Translations under genes and position numbers: made by a program
The notes under the pieces: model-generated
What the model was told of the DNA's origin: nothing
Seen by the model: the letters and a program-made list of their open reading frames with translations, nothing else
Database searches by the model: none
In this document: positions 8,494-14,646 of the stretch, piece after piece
Numbering within the stretch: position 1 is the stretch's first letter
How the letters are laid out: each line of letters starts with the position of its first letter
Assembly (NCBI GenBank): GCA_964518635.1
Contig: CAZFGK010000027.1
Span: forward strand, 1-25,816
Source: CAZFGK01 sp964518635
GTDB taxonomy: Bacteria > Zixibacteria > MSB-5A5 > GN15 > FEB-12
Length of the DNA stretch: 25,816 nt
Direction of reading: 5' to 3'

Positions 8494-9659
8494 CGGTCGA
8501 CCTCTCCCAACACAATATCAACAGAACCGATGGCACAAATTACATCAGAGAGCAGCCCACCCTCTGTCAGAGCTGGTAGCGACGCCAGATTGATCATTGA
8601 CGGTGGCCGCACACGCACGCGACGTGGTTTATTCGTTCCGTCTCCGGCGATATAGAAACCAAGCTCACCCTTCGGTGATTCGATTCCCTGATAGACTCCG
8701 CCGACAGGGGCATTGAAGCCATCCGTGATGATCTTGAAATGGAAAATGAGTGATTCCATCTTCGTCATCATATCTTCTCTCGGCGGCAAAACAACTCCGG
8801 GAACATGCGCCCGATAGGGGCCGGAGGGCATTCCATCAATCGCCTGCTGGATGATCTTGAGTGATTCTTTCATCTCCGCGACACGAATCAGATAGCGATC
8901 GTACGAATCTCCGTTTTTGCCAACAGGAACATCAAACTGAAATTTCTCATATCCCGAATAGGGGTTATCTTTGCGCAGGTCTTTGGCGATTCCGCTCCCG
9001 CGCAAAAGCGGGCCGGTGAGTGACCAGTTGAGTGCGTCTTCGGCAGAAATCACGGCGACATTTTCTGTGCGGCTTCGGAAAATTTCATTTTCGTTGAGCA
9101 ACGTCTCGTAGTCTTTGATCCCTTCATTGACCTGTTTGATCACCTTGCGTACAAGAGAATCAAAATTCTTCGGGAGATCGTCAGCGAGTCCGCCGATACG
9201 GATATAGGAGGTCATCATACGTTGACCGCCGCAGGCCTCGTAGATTTCGACAATCGACTCTCGCTCACGCATTGCGTAGAGCAACATCGACATCGCGCCA
9301 AGATCAAGGGCATGAGTGCCGAGCCAGACCAGATGGGAATTGATTCGTGTCAATTCTGCCAGACAGACTCTCGCCCACTTCACTCGTTCAGGGACTTCGA
9401 TCCCCATCAGTTTTTCAACTGTCAGCGAATATCCTAGATTATTCGACATCGGCGCGAGATAGTCCATACGATCGGTACACGGGAGTGCTTTGTAGTAAAG
9501 CTTCGACTCCATCGTCTTCTCAATGCCGGTATGGAGATAACCGATCACAGGGGTAGTCTTGATGACCGTCTCCCCTTCGAGATCAAGCTCTACTCGCAGC
9601 ACGCCGTGTGTGGACGGATGCTGTGGACCCATATTGAGGTGCATGACACGCTGTTCCAT
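8490..9659 (-). CDS. nuoD: NADH-quinone oxidoreductase subunit D (49-kDa type)
   Basis: This subunit descends from the NiFe-hydrogenase large subunit and forms the quinone-reduction site with NuoB. It is 389 residues long. The N-terminus carries NMGPQHPSTHGVLRVELDLEGE, including the quinone-site histidine in the HPSTHG turn. GYLHTGIEK, RINSHLVWLGTHALDLGA and GGVYQGIESPKGELG follow in the expected order. The protein is not fused to NuoC, unlike in E. coli. It has a nearly perfect ribosome site, and its ATG shares one base with the nuoC stop (TGATG). Confidence 0.98.
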   Translation of the reverse strand: MEQRVMHLNMGPQHPSTHGVLRVELDLEGETVIKTTPVIGYLHTGIEKTMESKLYYKALPCTDRMDYLAPMSNNLGYSLTVEKLMGIEVPERVKWARVCLAELTRINSHLVWLGTHALDLGAMSMLLYAMRERESIVEIYEACGGQRMMTSYIRIGGLADDLPKNFDSLVRKVIKQVNEGIKDYETLLNENEIFRSRTENVAVISAEDALNWSLTGPLLRGSGIAKDLRKDNPYSGYEKFQFDVPVGKNGDSYDRYLIRVAEMKESLKIIQQAIDGMPSGPYRAHVPGVVLPPREDMMTKMESLIFHFKIITDGFNAPVGGVYQGIESPKGELGFYIAGDGTNKPRRVRVRPPSMINLASLPALTEGGLLSDVICAIGSVDIVLGEVDR

Positions 9660-10198
9660 CAGCGAATCACCTCCGGCGGATCATCCTTGTTCCAGCTAAA
9701 ATGAGGAACTTCATAGGTAAGGGGAAAATCGCGACGAAGGGGATGCCCATCCAGTTCGTCGGGTGTCAGTAATTTTTCAAGTTTCGGATGACCGACAAAG
9801 ATTATCCCGAAGAGATCGTAGACCTCTCGCTCAGTCCAGTTGGCACCATTCCAGAGCGGAGTAAGTGATGGCACTTCCGGTTTTTCAGCAGTGACATTCA
9901 CCTTCAGGAAAAATCGATACTTATATTTGAGAGAATAGAGATTATAGACCACTTCAAAGCGTCCATCCTTCCCCTCTGGATGATCGAGCCAGTCGACACA
10001 GGTCACATCGGCGAGTAATTTCACCTGAAGGTCGGAATCATTCTTGAGGGCGTTGCAGACATCAATCAGCGATTCACCCGCAATCCAGAATGACCAGTCG
10101 CCACGGAACTCACTTGATTTCCTGACCACGCCGGGGAAACGCTGATCGAAAAACTGTTTCAGCTTCTCTAACAACTGCTTACCACTCCGGTTGTGCAT
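9659..10198 (-). CDS. nuoC: NADH-quinone oxidoreductase subunit C (30-kDa type)
   Basis: This peripheral-arm subunit of 179 residues has no cofactor and packs against NuoD. The family hallmark is seen near the C-terminus: NWTEREVYDLFGIIFVGHP, followed by GHPLRRDFPLTYE. DVTCVDW lies near the middle. It is a stand-alone NuoC. It is separated from nuoB by 66 nt, the largest gap inside the operon, and that gap holds a small hairpin. There is no clear Shine-Dalgarno before the ATG; the leader ends in a run of A. Confidence 0.97.
   Translation of the reverse strand: MHNRSGKQLLEKLKQFFDQRFPGVVRKSSEFRGDWSFWIAGESLIDVCNALKNDSDLQVKLLADVTCVDWLDHPEGKDGRFEVVYNLYSLKYKYRFFLKVNVTAEKPEVPSLTPLWNGANWTEREVYDLFGIIFVGHPKLEKLLTPDELDGHPLRRDFPLTYEVPHFSWNKDDPPEVIR
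9665..9674 (-). promoter_or_regulatory. Strong ribosome binding site of nuoD
   Basis: The minus strand reads GGAGGTGATT, a full match to the 16S rRNA anti-Shine-Dalgarno end, with GGAGGT 9 nt before the ATG at 9659. It is the strongest such site among the nuo genes and shows that the organism uses Shine-Dalgarno initiation. Confidence 0.65.
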
Positions 10199-10207
10199 TT
10201 TTTCACA

Positions 10208-10222
10208 AGGCGCGACACGCCT
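10208..10222 (-). promoter_or_regulatory. Possible intercistronic hairpin between nuoB and nuoC
   Basis: A perfect 5-bp inverted repeat (AGGCG/CGCCT) with a 5-nt loop lies 9 nt before the nuoC ATG, in the only sizeable gap of the nuo operon. It has no U-run, so it is not a typical terminator. It could protect mRNA ends or tune nuoC translation, or be chance. Confidence 0.25.
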
Positions 10223-10264
10223 CGACGATTCATAACATTTGGGGATGAGACAACAGAGCGAAGC

Positions 10265-10768
10265 CTAGACAAGGGCTTTGCCCCACTCTTCACGTTTATC
10301 CTTCACTGACTCACGGTCGATCTTTTCCTGCAGTTTGAGAATTCCCTGCATGAGCTGCTCCGGTCGGGGTGGGCAGCCGGGGACATAAATATCGACAGGG
10401 ACGACACGATCAACTCCCTGAACGAGGGCATAGTTATTGAATACCCCGCCGCAGGAGGCACACGCTCCCATTGAGATCACCCATTTCGGATTGGGCATCT
10501 GCTCATACAATCTTTTGAGAACTGGAGCCATTTTGACAGAGACTCGCCCCGCGACGATCATCAGATCGGCCTGACGGGGGGATGGTCGCATGACCTCCAT
10601 CCCATAGCGGGCAAGATCGAAGTGGGATGAAAAAGAAGAGATCATTTCAATCGCACAGCAGGCAAGCCCGAATCCGAGCGGCCACATCGAACGTTTGTGC
10701 GCCCAGTTGACCATCTTGTCAACGGAGGTCAGAATAATCGAATCAGGAATCTTCTCTTCTAAACCCAT
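10265..10768 (-). CDS. nuoB: NADH-quinone oxidoreductase subunit B (cluster N2)
   Basis: This 167-residue, 20-kDa-type subunit holds the terminal [4Fe-4S] cluster N2, which reduces quinone at the interface with NuoD. Ligands are the tandem Cys 37-38 in FGLACCAIEM, Cys 103 in GACASCGG and Cys 132 in VPGCPPRPE. SMWPLGFGLACC and RPSPRQADLMIVAG are standard family stretches. Its ATG follows the nuoA stop after a single base. Confidence 0.98.
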   Translation of the reverse strand: MGLEEKIPDSIILTSVDKMVNWAHKRSMWPLGFGLACCAIEMISSFSSHFDLARYGMEVMRPSPRQADLMIVAGRVSVKMAPVLKRLYEQMPNPKWVISMGACASCGGVFNNYALVQGVDRVVPVDIYVPGCPPRPEQLMQGILKLQEKIDRESVKDKREEWGKALV

Positions 10769-10769
10769 A

Positions 10770-11126
10770 TCAATCCCAGGTCAATGCCCCGCGGCTGAGT
10801 TCATATATGTATCCGACCAGAATGACAACGGCGAATACCGCAATATTCAGAAAGCCAAACATCCCCAGGTCTCGCGCCACCAGTGCCCACGGAAAGAGAA
10901 AAATGACTTCAAGGTCAAAAAGGATAAATGAGATGGCTATCATGTAGAATTTGACCGGAACCGGGTCGCGGGTAGTACCGGTCGGTTCGATGCCGCATTC
11001 GTAGGCATCAGTTTTCGCCCCCAGCGAGGTTTTCTTGCCGATAACCGAGGACAAAATAGAAAGCAGCGAAGCCAGAATGATACTGACTGCGAGAAGAACG
11101 AGAATCGGGAGCAACTGATCAAACAT
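10770..11126 (-). CDS. nuoA: NADH-quinone oxidoreductase subunit A
   Basis: This 118-residue membrane subunit has three helices and is the first gene of the operon. The loop between helices 1 and 2 carries the conserved YECGIEPTGTTRDPVPVKFY, whose cysteine is the switch cysteine of the family, and FILFDLEVIFLFPWA follows. The ribosome site is weak (GCCGGA about 4 nt before the ATG). A 6-bp hairpin stem lies directly upstream of the start, and a promoter candidate lies 64 nt or more before it. Confidence 0.97.
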   Translation of the reverse strand: MFDQLLPILVLLAVSIILASLLSILSSVIGKKTSLGAKTDAYECGIEPTGTTRDPVPVKFYMIAISFILFDLEVIFLFPWALVARDLGMFGFLNIAVFAVVILVGYIYELSRGALTWD

Positions 11127-11132
11127 GTTGTC

Positions 11133-11150
11133 CGGCTTGTACCTAAGCCG
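11133..11150 (-). promoter_or_regulatory. Hairpin in the nuoA leader
   Basis: A perfect 6-bp inverted repeat (CGGCTT/AAGCCG) with a 6-nt loop ends 6 nt before the nuoA ATG. One arm includes part of the only Shine-Dalgarno-like bases, so it could affect initiation. No terminator U-run follows. Confidence 0.3.
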
Positions 11151-11189
11151 AGATTCTCCCTGCTGTTTTGGGTGGCATCACGGGGGTGA

Positions 11190-11218
11190 AGGGTATTGCT
11201 CTGGGGAGGGGCTGTCAA
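11190..11218 (-). promoter_or_regulatory. Candidate promoter of the nuo operon
   Basis: The minus strand reads a consensus TTGACA at 11218-11213, then 17 nt, then TACCCT at 11195-11190, which keeps the key T, A and final T of a -10 box. This predicts a leader of roughly 57 nt before nuoA. The gene upstream is in the same direction with only 126 nt between them, so read-through is also possible. Confidence 0.35.
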
Positions 11219-11235
11219 TCCTTTAGTCAGGCGGG

Positions 11236-11248
11236 AATTGAGTCAATT
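11236..11248. promoter_or_regulatory. 13-bp dyad, possible operator
   Basis: AATTGA-g-TCAATT is a perfect palindrome around one central base. It sits 5 nt after the upstream stop codon and 17 nt before the TTGACA element. It could be a regulator site for nuo. It is short and AT-rich, so chance is plausible. Confidence 0.2.
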
Positions 11249-11252
11249 TTTG

Positions 11253-11642
11253 TTACTCGCCGACTACGACTTCAAAGCCGTGCACCCGGTCGACAACTCC
11301 CGTCGAGGAAAACCAATCGGAGTCGAATTTTCCGTAAGCCCGTGACTGACCGTACAAGAACAACATCCCGCTTTCCAGTCGAAACCATCCCCCGCCGATG
11401 ATCTTCACTCCGGATGGAGGGCGATAAAGATCGGGGAGTGCCTCCCAGCTTCCGCCAAAGAGTCCGAGTTGTTCGGTCAGCTCTTTGGCGAGATGGGCAT
11501 GATAGGGATAGACTTCGATATCACCGATGGCGACAAGATGACGCCCCTGATACAGAAGCTGGACAAACTTCCCGCTCATCTCCGGTCGTATTTGTAATTC
11601 GAGATTCCCCAGCACGAACCACTCCACTCGGGGATTGCTCAT
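11253..11642 (-). CDS. PHPT1-like (Janus/Ocnus family) putative phosphohistidine phosphatase
   Basis: This is a small soluble protein of 129 residues with no signal or membrane segment. From memory of the family, it matches human PHPT1 at two separated places. YPYHAH (His 48) corresponds to the catalytic-histidine segment EYHAD. GGGWFR (Gly 83-85) followed by LYGQSRAYG (97-104) corresponds to GGGR...VYGYSMAYG, the phosphate-binding part. Length (PHPT1 is 125) and order agree. PHPT1 removes phosphate from phosphohistidine and phospholysine. The ATG overlaps the preceding PHP hydrolase gene by 4 nt, so it is the last gene of a four-gene cluster. The Arg after GGG is displaced by two residues, so the enzymatic specificity is uncertain; the protein could instead be a fold relative with another ligand. 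Confidence 0.55.
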   Translation of the reverse strand: MSNPRVEWFVLGNLELQIRPEMSGKFVQLLYQGRHLVAIGDIEVYPYHAHLAKELTEQLGLFGGSWEALPDLYRPPSGVKIIGGGWFRLESGMLFLYGQSRAYGKFDSDWFSSTGVVDRVHGFEVVVGE

Positions 11643-12682
11643 GCGATCACTCGGAAGTGATTGGTGAAAAACCAGGCGCGCTCTCCCAGCCAGAACTGCA
11701 ATCTGTAGAGTCCGACTGAAGTAATCGGAATAGTTAGGCGGTCATCTTCTGATTCGAGGATGCACGTTCCATCTTTTATCAATCCGATTGATGTCATGTG
11801 TGGGAGAACAACTTTAAAGTGGAGATCGGGTTTCAACTTGATCTGATCGGTTATTGCAACTGATCTGGAAGCAGAAATGACCTCTACCGTCGCTTCCTCA
11901 AACGCTCCAAGCAAGCGATTCCCGAACCATACCTGCCCTGCGCGAATCGCCTCATAGAGCTGTCTCAATGCGACATGCGAATCCTGAGAAAGGGGCTCAG
12001 TCAGATGCACCACCGTTCGCAAGGCACGGAAATGCTTCCGGTAAGGAAAGACATGCAGCGTGAACGGACCGATCATGACCCGAAAAGCATGCGCATCCGC
12101 TCCGGCAACTCCCACGCACTTCCCGTTTTGTGCGCGTTCATCCCACCGCGCAAGAGTCGCCGCTGGTGGTCGGATCAGTGACCAGGATTGATGTAAGCCG
12201 GATGGCAGAATGTTCCAGTTCGTCACTCTCTCAGTCCACTCCGACATCTGATTCCAGATTTCGATCCCGTCAAACCCTTCGACCGACCAGTCGGTCCATG
12301 GATAAGGGGGATATTTCTTCTTACGACGGACTTCATCCGGATGGGCGATGATTCCAAGAGCGTTCTCTGATTTTGCCGCAGAAACATACCCCTGCGCAGA
12401 AAGAGATGGCGCGTAGGTCTTCGATGAACCGAAAATGAGATAGTGATGTGTGTCGGCAGGATCATTGTGTTCGTAGCCGATTCCCACGAGCAATGAATCA
12501 TGCCACCCCTGCAGCCCTTCCTCACGCGCAGCGATTGTCATATGATCGGTCACGAGCAGAAAGTCGAGTTTCTCACGCTGCGCGATGGGGATAATCTGTG
12601 ACAATGGCTTGGAGCCATCCGAATGGGTGGTGTGCAGATGCAGGCAGCCCGAATAACGATAGCTGTTGCCGACTTTGATCAT
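11639..12682 (-). CDS. PHP-domain metallohydrolase, CehA/McbA-like
   Basis: This 347-residue protein has the metal-binding motifs of the PHP phosphoesterase superfamily in order: HLHTTHSDG (His 15, His 17, Asp 22), TDH (45-47), the glutamate in GIGYEHND, HPDE and GADAH. The remaining 100 or so C-terminal residues are beta-rich, as in the CehA/McbA branch, where a beta-sandwich follows the PHP barrel. There is no signal peptide, so it is probably cytoplasmic. Characterised CehA and McbA are carbaryl hydrolases, but the branch is broad and the substrate here cannot be read from sequence. It overlaps the MFS gene and the PHPT1-like gene by 4 nt each. Confidence 0.8.
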   Translation of the reverse strand: MIKVGNSYRYSGCLHLHTTHSDGSKPLSQIIPIAQREKLDFLLVTDHMTIAAREEGLQGWHDSLLVGIGYEHNDPADTHHYLIFGSSKTYAPSLSAQGYVSAAKSENALGIIAHPDEVRRKKKYPPYPWTDWSVEGFDGIEIWNQMSEWTERVTNWNILPSGLHQSWSLIRPPAATLARWDERAQNGKCVGVAGADAHAFRVMIGPFTLHVFPYRKHFRALRTVVHLTEPLSQDSHVALRQLYEAIRAGQVWFGNRLLGAFEEATVEVISASRSVAITDQIKLKPDLHFKVVLPHMTSIGLIKDGTCILESEDDRLTIPITSVGLYRLQFWLGERAWFFTNHFRVIA

Positions 12683-14034
12683 ACGGCTATTCTACTCTTC
12701 GCATCCTGTTCTGGATCCTTCGGTGATGTCTCCGGAAGGGTTCGCATCAGAAAATAGCCAAACAGCATCATCAGAGCCAAACTCGCCAATCCCGCCTGAT
12801 AGGGGAGTTGCTTGGCAGCATCTTCTGAGAGGGAAAACATCTGCCCGATAAAATCTCCGGTGGAAGAACCGGGACGAAAGATCAGGACGACCGAAGTCCA
12901 CAGAAGCGGTCCAACAACTGCAGAGGCCCTTCCTGCGAGAGCAAAGAGACCAAAAAAACGTCCGTGTTCCTCCTCCGGCACCAATTCCGCTAAATAGGGA
13001 CGTGATGTTGTCCAGAGCCCACCGAGCATGACTCCTACTACGCAGCCCAGGAGCCAGACTATCCATCCCCCCTGTACAAACAGAAGGGCAACCAACCCCA
13101 CGACCCAGCCGAGATTGATCCCCAATTGTAACCCCTTAAGTGAATGATTGCGTGCGAGCAATCCGAAGAGAAAAGAGCCCACCACCGCGGTCAATGTCGC
13201 AATAATCAGAAAGTAGGTGATCTGGGCGTCAGCAAAACCAAGTACGAGTGAACAATAGATTCCGATATTTACGATGACGGTATTCGCAGCGTCATTGGTA
13301 AAAAATGTCGCAACCAGAAATCGCCTGACTCCCGGATATTTCTTACTGTCGGAAAGCCCCTGCTTCAAATCCTGAACCGCTCTGGAGAAATCGACCGGCA
13401 CCCGCGTGTGATGACGACGCTCCTGCACAAAGAAAAACAGTGGAAAAGAAAAAAGTGCGAACAGGATCGCGGTTGGAAGAAAGGCACCAGTCTTCCCTGT
13501 TCCTTCAATGAAAGTGACTGGTGTGCCGAAAATTTCACCACCAACAAAAGGCATTACGAAGATCATGCCGAGCACCGCGCCAACATAACCGAGAGCTACA
13601 CCGTAACCGGAGACCAGTCGGGCCTTTCGACCCGAAGCGACCGAATAGAGCAACGAATTGTAAAATGGCTGCGCCGATTCATAACAAAAAACTGCCACCA
13701 CGAAGAGTCCTGACAAGAGAACCGCCTCGCTGCCGACAAATCCCATCGCAGCTGTCGCCAGACAACAGAGAATTGTAAAGAAAAGCACATATCGTTTCTT
13801 CTCATCACGCTGATCGGAAATTGCTCCTAAGATCGGTGAGCAGAGTGCCACCAGCAGCATCGCGAGTGAAAAAGGGAGATCAAACCAGAAGTCGCCGAGC
13901 TTCAGGTCTTCGACAATGTATCGCTTTGTATAGAGCGAGATCACATTCATGGAAAAAATTGTATTCGCGAAATCATAGAGAGACCAGGAGAATATTGCAC
14001 GCTTTGACGATGGGATCGTTGGGTTGCTCGTCAC
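12679..14034 (-). CDS. MFS transporter of the UMF1 / Atg22-like family
   Basis: This 451-residue inner-membrane protein has about twelve hydrophobic segments. The N-terminus FSWSLYDFANTIFSMNVISLYTK is the signature of the UMF1 branch of MFS proteins, related to yeast vacuolar effluxer Atg22. SPILGAISDQRDEKKR is the MFS A-motif region between helices 2 and 3. A charged loop near residues 205-235 separates the two halves. The start is GTG, overlapping the stop of the HD gene (GTGA). Substrates of bacterial UMF1 proteins are mostly unknown. Its fixed place between three hydrolase genes suggests that it moves a product or substrate of theirs. Confidence 0.82.
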   Translation of the reverse strand: MTSNPTIPSSKRAIFSWSLYDFANTIFSMNVISLYTKRYIVEDLKLGDFWFDLPFSLAMLLVALCSPILGAISDQRDEKKRYVLFFTILCCLATAAMGFVGSEAVLLSGLFVVAVFCYESAQPFYNSLLYSVASGRKARLVSGYGVALGYVGAVLGMIFVMPFVGGEIFGTPVTFIEGTGKTGAFLPTAILFALFSFPLFFFVQERRHHTRVPVDFSRAVQDLKQGLSDSKKYPGVRRFLVATFFTNDAANTVIVNIGIYCSLVLGFADAQITYFLIIATLTAVVGSFLFGLLARNHSLKGLQLGINLGWVVGLVALLFVQGGWIVWLLGCVVGVMLGGLWTTSRPYLAELVPEEEHGRFFGLFALAGRASAVVGPLLWTSVVLIFRPGSSTGDFIGQMFSLSEDAAKQLPYQAGLASLALMMLFGYFLMRTLPETSPKDPEQDAKSRIAV

Positions 14035-14585
14035 TCAGCGAGCTTTCGAATAGGCACCGTGAGCATCCCATCCCGCACGAGCAGCAGAAAGTCACTCAAT
14101 TCAAAGCCGAGTTGTGAACAGGAGGCCATCGCCTCCCGATTTGCTCCAGCCGCAAAACGCTTTTCATTGAAACGACGAAGAAGAAATTCCGAATCGAGTC
14201 CGGCGAGCGTCTTTGAGGGATGCATGCGAAAGGCAGCGACAAGAAAACCGGTGGTTGGGTCAACGGCATACAGTGCCCAGTCCATGATCGATTTACAGGG
14301 AACATGCCCGGGGTGGGCTTCAATAGCATGAAGCCATGATTCGGGAAGTTGATAGGGAGTGAGCCACTCACGTGTCAGATAGGTATGACGCGCGTGATCA
14401 TCTTTCGTTTCGTTGTAATCCAGATCATGCAGCAGCCCGACCAGTCCGTAACTTTCGATATCTTCACCGAGGCGTGTAGCCACTGCTCGCATCCCGGCCT
14501 CAACGGCAAGAATGTGGGAGAGAAGATTCCCCTCCCCGATTTTCTCAAGGACAAGCTGAAAGGCGGCTTCCCGATCTAGTGGCAT
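14031..14585 (-). CDS. HD-domain phosphohydrolase family protein
   Basis: This 184-residue soluble protein has the HD superfamily metal-site pattern: His 24 in NLLSHILAVE, the HD pair 53-54 in GLLHDLDYNE, then HAIEAHPGH and the aspartate in YAVDP. This arrangement is typical of small HDIG-type hydrolases, which act on nucleotides or other phosphomonoesters; the substrate is not evident. It is the first gene of the four-gene cluster. No Shine-Dalgarno precedes its ATG, and a promoter-like pair of boxes ends only 5 nt upstream, so the mRNA could be leaderless. Confidence 0.82.
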   Translation of the reverse strand: MPLDREAAFQLVLEKIGEGNLLSHILAVEAGMRAVATRLGEDIESYGLVGLLHDLDYNETKDDHARHTYLTREWLTPYQLPESWLHAIEAHPGHVPCKSIMDWALYAVDPTTGFLVAAFRMHPSKTLAGLDSEFLLRRFNEKRFAAGANREAMASCSQLGFELSDFLLLVRDGMLTVPIRKLAE

Positions 14586-14590
14586 GGGAT

Positions 14591-14619
14591 ATAATCGTTG
14601 ATTGTGGAGTAGAGGTCAA
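14591..14619 (-). promoter_or_regulatory. Candidate promoter, possibly giving a leaderless mRNA
   Basis: The minus strand reads TTGACC at 14619-14614, a 17-nt spacer, then GATTAT at 14596-14591 (four of six to TATAAT). Transcription would begin at or next to the HD-gene ATG (14585), which has no ribosome site. This would separate the HD cluster from the barrel gene that ends at 14647. Confidence 0.35.
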
Positions 14620-14646
14620 CGACAGGAAGGGTCGTATCTGCGAAGA

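Noticed and set aside
14622..14638. ACGAC/GTCGT hairpin as a terminator after the barrel gene
   Set aside because: The stem is only 5 bp with a 7-nt loop and is not followed by a run of U on the minus strand, so a rho-independent terminator cannot be claimed.
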